DNA of 7,542 bases from Syntrophomonadaceae bacterium (GTDB lineage: Bacteria; Bacillota; Dethiobacteria; PWVN01), in contig SLHK01000098.1 of the NCBI GenBank assembly GCA_007136165.1, positions 1 through 7,542 of the forward strand, read 5' to 3'. Of the stretch, positions 6,606 to 7,542 are shown one piece after another. Position numbers and translations under genes: made by a program. Under the pieces are notes generated by a model. It was given only the letters and a program-made list of their open reading frames with translations. It did not search any database and had not been told where the DNA came from. The first letter of the stretch is position 1. Each line of letters starts with the position of its first letter.

Positions 6606-6938
6606 TTACGCCGAAGCAGACTCGTCCTGCTGCTTGGCTTTTATTTCATCCACCATAGTGATGGCATCTTTCGGGCATTCATGGGCGCAGATTCCACAGC
6701 CCTTGCAGTGTTTCAGGTCGAAACCCTTCATATCCTCATCTTTAACGATGATGGCGGTATCAGGGCAATAAATAAAGCAGAAGAAGCAGTTGATGCACTT
6801 TTCCTTGTCCAGAATGGGACGCTGGGAGCGCCAGCCGCCCGTCTTGTAATCATGGGCGGTACCGGCCTTGGGAATGACGGCTCCCCGGGGGTGTTTCTTC
6901 CAGCTCCATTTCCCCATATCTGAATAGTCCCATGTCAT
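6606..6938 (-). CDS. porD: Pyruvate:ferredoxin oxidoreductase, delta subunit (2[4Fe-4S] ferredoxin-type)
   Basis: This 110-residue subunit carries electrons from the active site out to soluble ferredoxin through two [4Fe-4S] clusters. CINCFFCFIYCP (Cys48, 51, 54, 58) and CKGCGICAHECP (Cys78, 81, 84, 88) are complete CxxCxxCxxxCP motifs. About 45 residues precede the first motif, including a Trp-rich segment (W3, W11, W13, W36), as is usual for PorD rather than a free ferredoxin. The ATG overlaps the porC TGA as ATGA (6935-6938), and a GGAGG site lies 10 nt upstream inside porC, so translation is likely coupled. porA starts 23 nt downstream. All cluster ligands are present. Confidence 0.95.
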   Translation of the reverse strand: MTWDYSDMGKWSWKKHPRGAVIPKAGTAHDYKTGGWRSQRPILDKEKCINCFFCFIYCPDTAIIVKDEDMKGFDLKHCKGCGICAHECPKDAITMVDEIKAKQQDESASA

Positions 6939-7510
6939 TCGCTCTTCACCTCCTCGAAGGCTCTTTTAAGGGCCTTCAGGTTTCCTTCCACCACTTTTTC
7001 GGAAAACTTCTTGCCAAAGGATTTTTTCAGGTACTCCGAAGCTTCTTTCAGGCTCAGCAGCCCCGTAACCTTGAGAAGGGCTCCCAGAATTGGAATATTG
7101 GGCATAAACCTGCCCAGGGATTCAATGGATATGGTGGTGGCATCTACGGTGTAAATCTCTCTTCCCTGAATGTTAAAAGCTTCACGAATCTTGACAGGCT
7201 CTTTTTCGCTGTTGACGATGATAACCCCGTCCTTTGCCAACCCGACGGTGATATTAACCACTTCCAGCAGGGTGGGATCCACCACCACCACGATTTCCGG
7301 CTCCGTTACCCCGCAGTAGGTTGAAATTGGTTTTTCGCTGAGCCTGTTGAAGCATTGAATGGGTGCCCCCATCCGTTCGGGGCCGTACTCCGGAAATGCC
7401 TGAAAAAACATGTCCTTGGTAAGGGACATTTCCGCCAAGGTCTTGGCCGCGGTAACAGCTCCCTGTCCGCCTCGGGCATGCCAGCGGATTTCTGTCACTT
7501 TCGCTTCCAA
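6935..7510 (-). CDS. porC: Pyruvate:ferredoxin oxidoreductase, gamma subunit
   Basis: This 191-residue protein is the gamma subunit of the four-subunit 2-oxoacid:ferredoxin oxidoreductase, a Rossmann-like domain thought to take part in CoA binding. The N-terminal HARGGQGAVTAAKTLAE (11-27) and the YGPERMGAPI segment (42-51) are family hallmarks; the second often reads YGPERRG, so Met47 is a small variation. Length is usual for the family. I chose TTG (complement of 7508-7510) because GAGGAGGTG lies 9 nt upstream of it and translation gives MEAKVTEIRWHARGGQG; a GTG four codons in has poorer spacing. It is the first por gene seen here. Only 32 nt remain upstream in the window, so promoter and any preceding gene are out of view. 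It overlaps porD by 4 nt. The symbol porG is also used for this subunit. Confidence 0.94.
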   Translation of the reverse strand: MEAKVTEIRWHARGGQGAVTAAKTLAEMSLTKDMFFQAFPEYGPERMGAPIQCFNRLSEKPISTYCGVTEPEIVVVVDPTLLEVVNITVGLAKDGVIIVNSEKEPVKIREAFNIQGREIYTVDATTISIESLGRFMPNIPILGALLKVTGLLSLKEASEYLKKSFGKKFSEKVVEGNLKALKRAFEEVKSE

Positions 7511-7517
7511 AGGCCTC

Positions 7518-7526
7518 CACCTCCTC
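7518..7526 (-). promoter_or_regulatory. Ribosome binding site for the TTG start of porC
   Basis: GAGGAGGTG on the minus strand, with its GGAGG core (7524-7520) 9 nt before TTG at 7510-7508. The remaining bases to the window edge are pyrimidine-rich on the + strand and show no promoter. Confidence 0.75.
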
Positions 7527-7542
7527 GTCTTTCTTCTTTTTA

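Noticed and set aside
5806..6771. A 321-codon open frame on the + strand
   Set aside because: Antisense to porA and porD, whose motifs are clear on the other strand; no family features and no convincing ribosome binding site.

Overview
The window reads as chromosomal DNA from a strictly anaerobic Firmicute, probably a moderately GC-rich clostridial lineage (Peptococcaceae, Moorella or Desulfotomaculum-like). This is inferred from four things: a large Bacillus/Clostridium-type SRP RNA with an Alu domain next to a serine tRNA; a four-subunit pyruvate:ferredoxin oxidoreductase; strong AGGAGG-type ribosome binding sites; and frequent TTG/GTG starts. No close relative can be named from sequence alone.

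Positions 1-3815 (+ strand) hold a threonine gene group: an ApgM-type phosphoglycerate mutase-like protein (GTG start at 56), threonine synthase thrC (TTG start at 1337) and a short threonine/serine dehydratase (2856-3815). Spacing is short and each gene has its own Shine-Dalgarno site, so they probably form one operon whose beginning lies outside the window. The ApgM-like protein directly before thrC is a candidate homoserine kinase analogue rather than a glycolytic enzyme.

Positions 3816-4449 carry no protein gene. They hold a 14-bp perfect inverted repeat (3867-3907), a consensus -10 box (3980-3985), tRNA-Ser(GGA) (4001-4096), the large SRP RNA (about 4116-4385) and a perfect 20-bp-stem terminator (4397-4446). 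The terminator sits between convergent transcripts and can serve both.

Positions 4450-7510 (- strand) hold the pyruvate:ferredoxin oxidoreductase operon, read from high to low coordinates as porC (gamma), porD (delta, two [4Fe-4S] motifs), porA (alpha) and porB (beta, TPP and [4Fe-4S]). porC and porD overlap by four bases and porA and porB abut exactly. The complex joins pyruvate, acetyl-CoA, CO2 and reduced ferredoxin. 2-Oxobutyrate from the dehydratase is a possible side substrate, but that link is inference only.

I found no mobile gene, CRISPR array or new multi-gene system. The points most worth checking are the role of the ApgM-like protein, the inverted repeat, the tRNA-SRP RNA tandem transcript and a base change in the SRP RNA internal loop.
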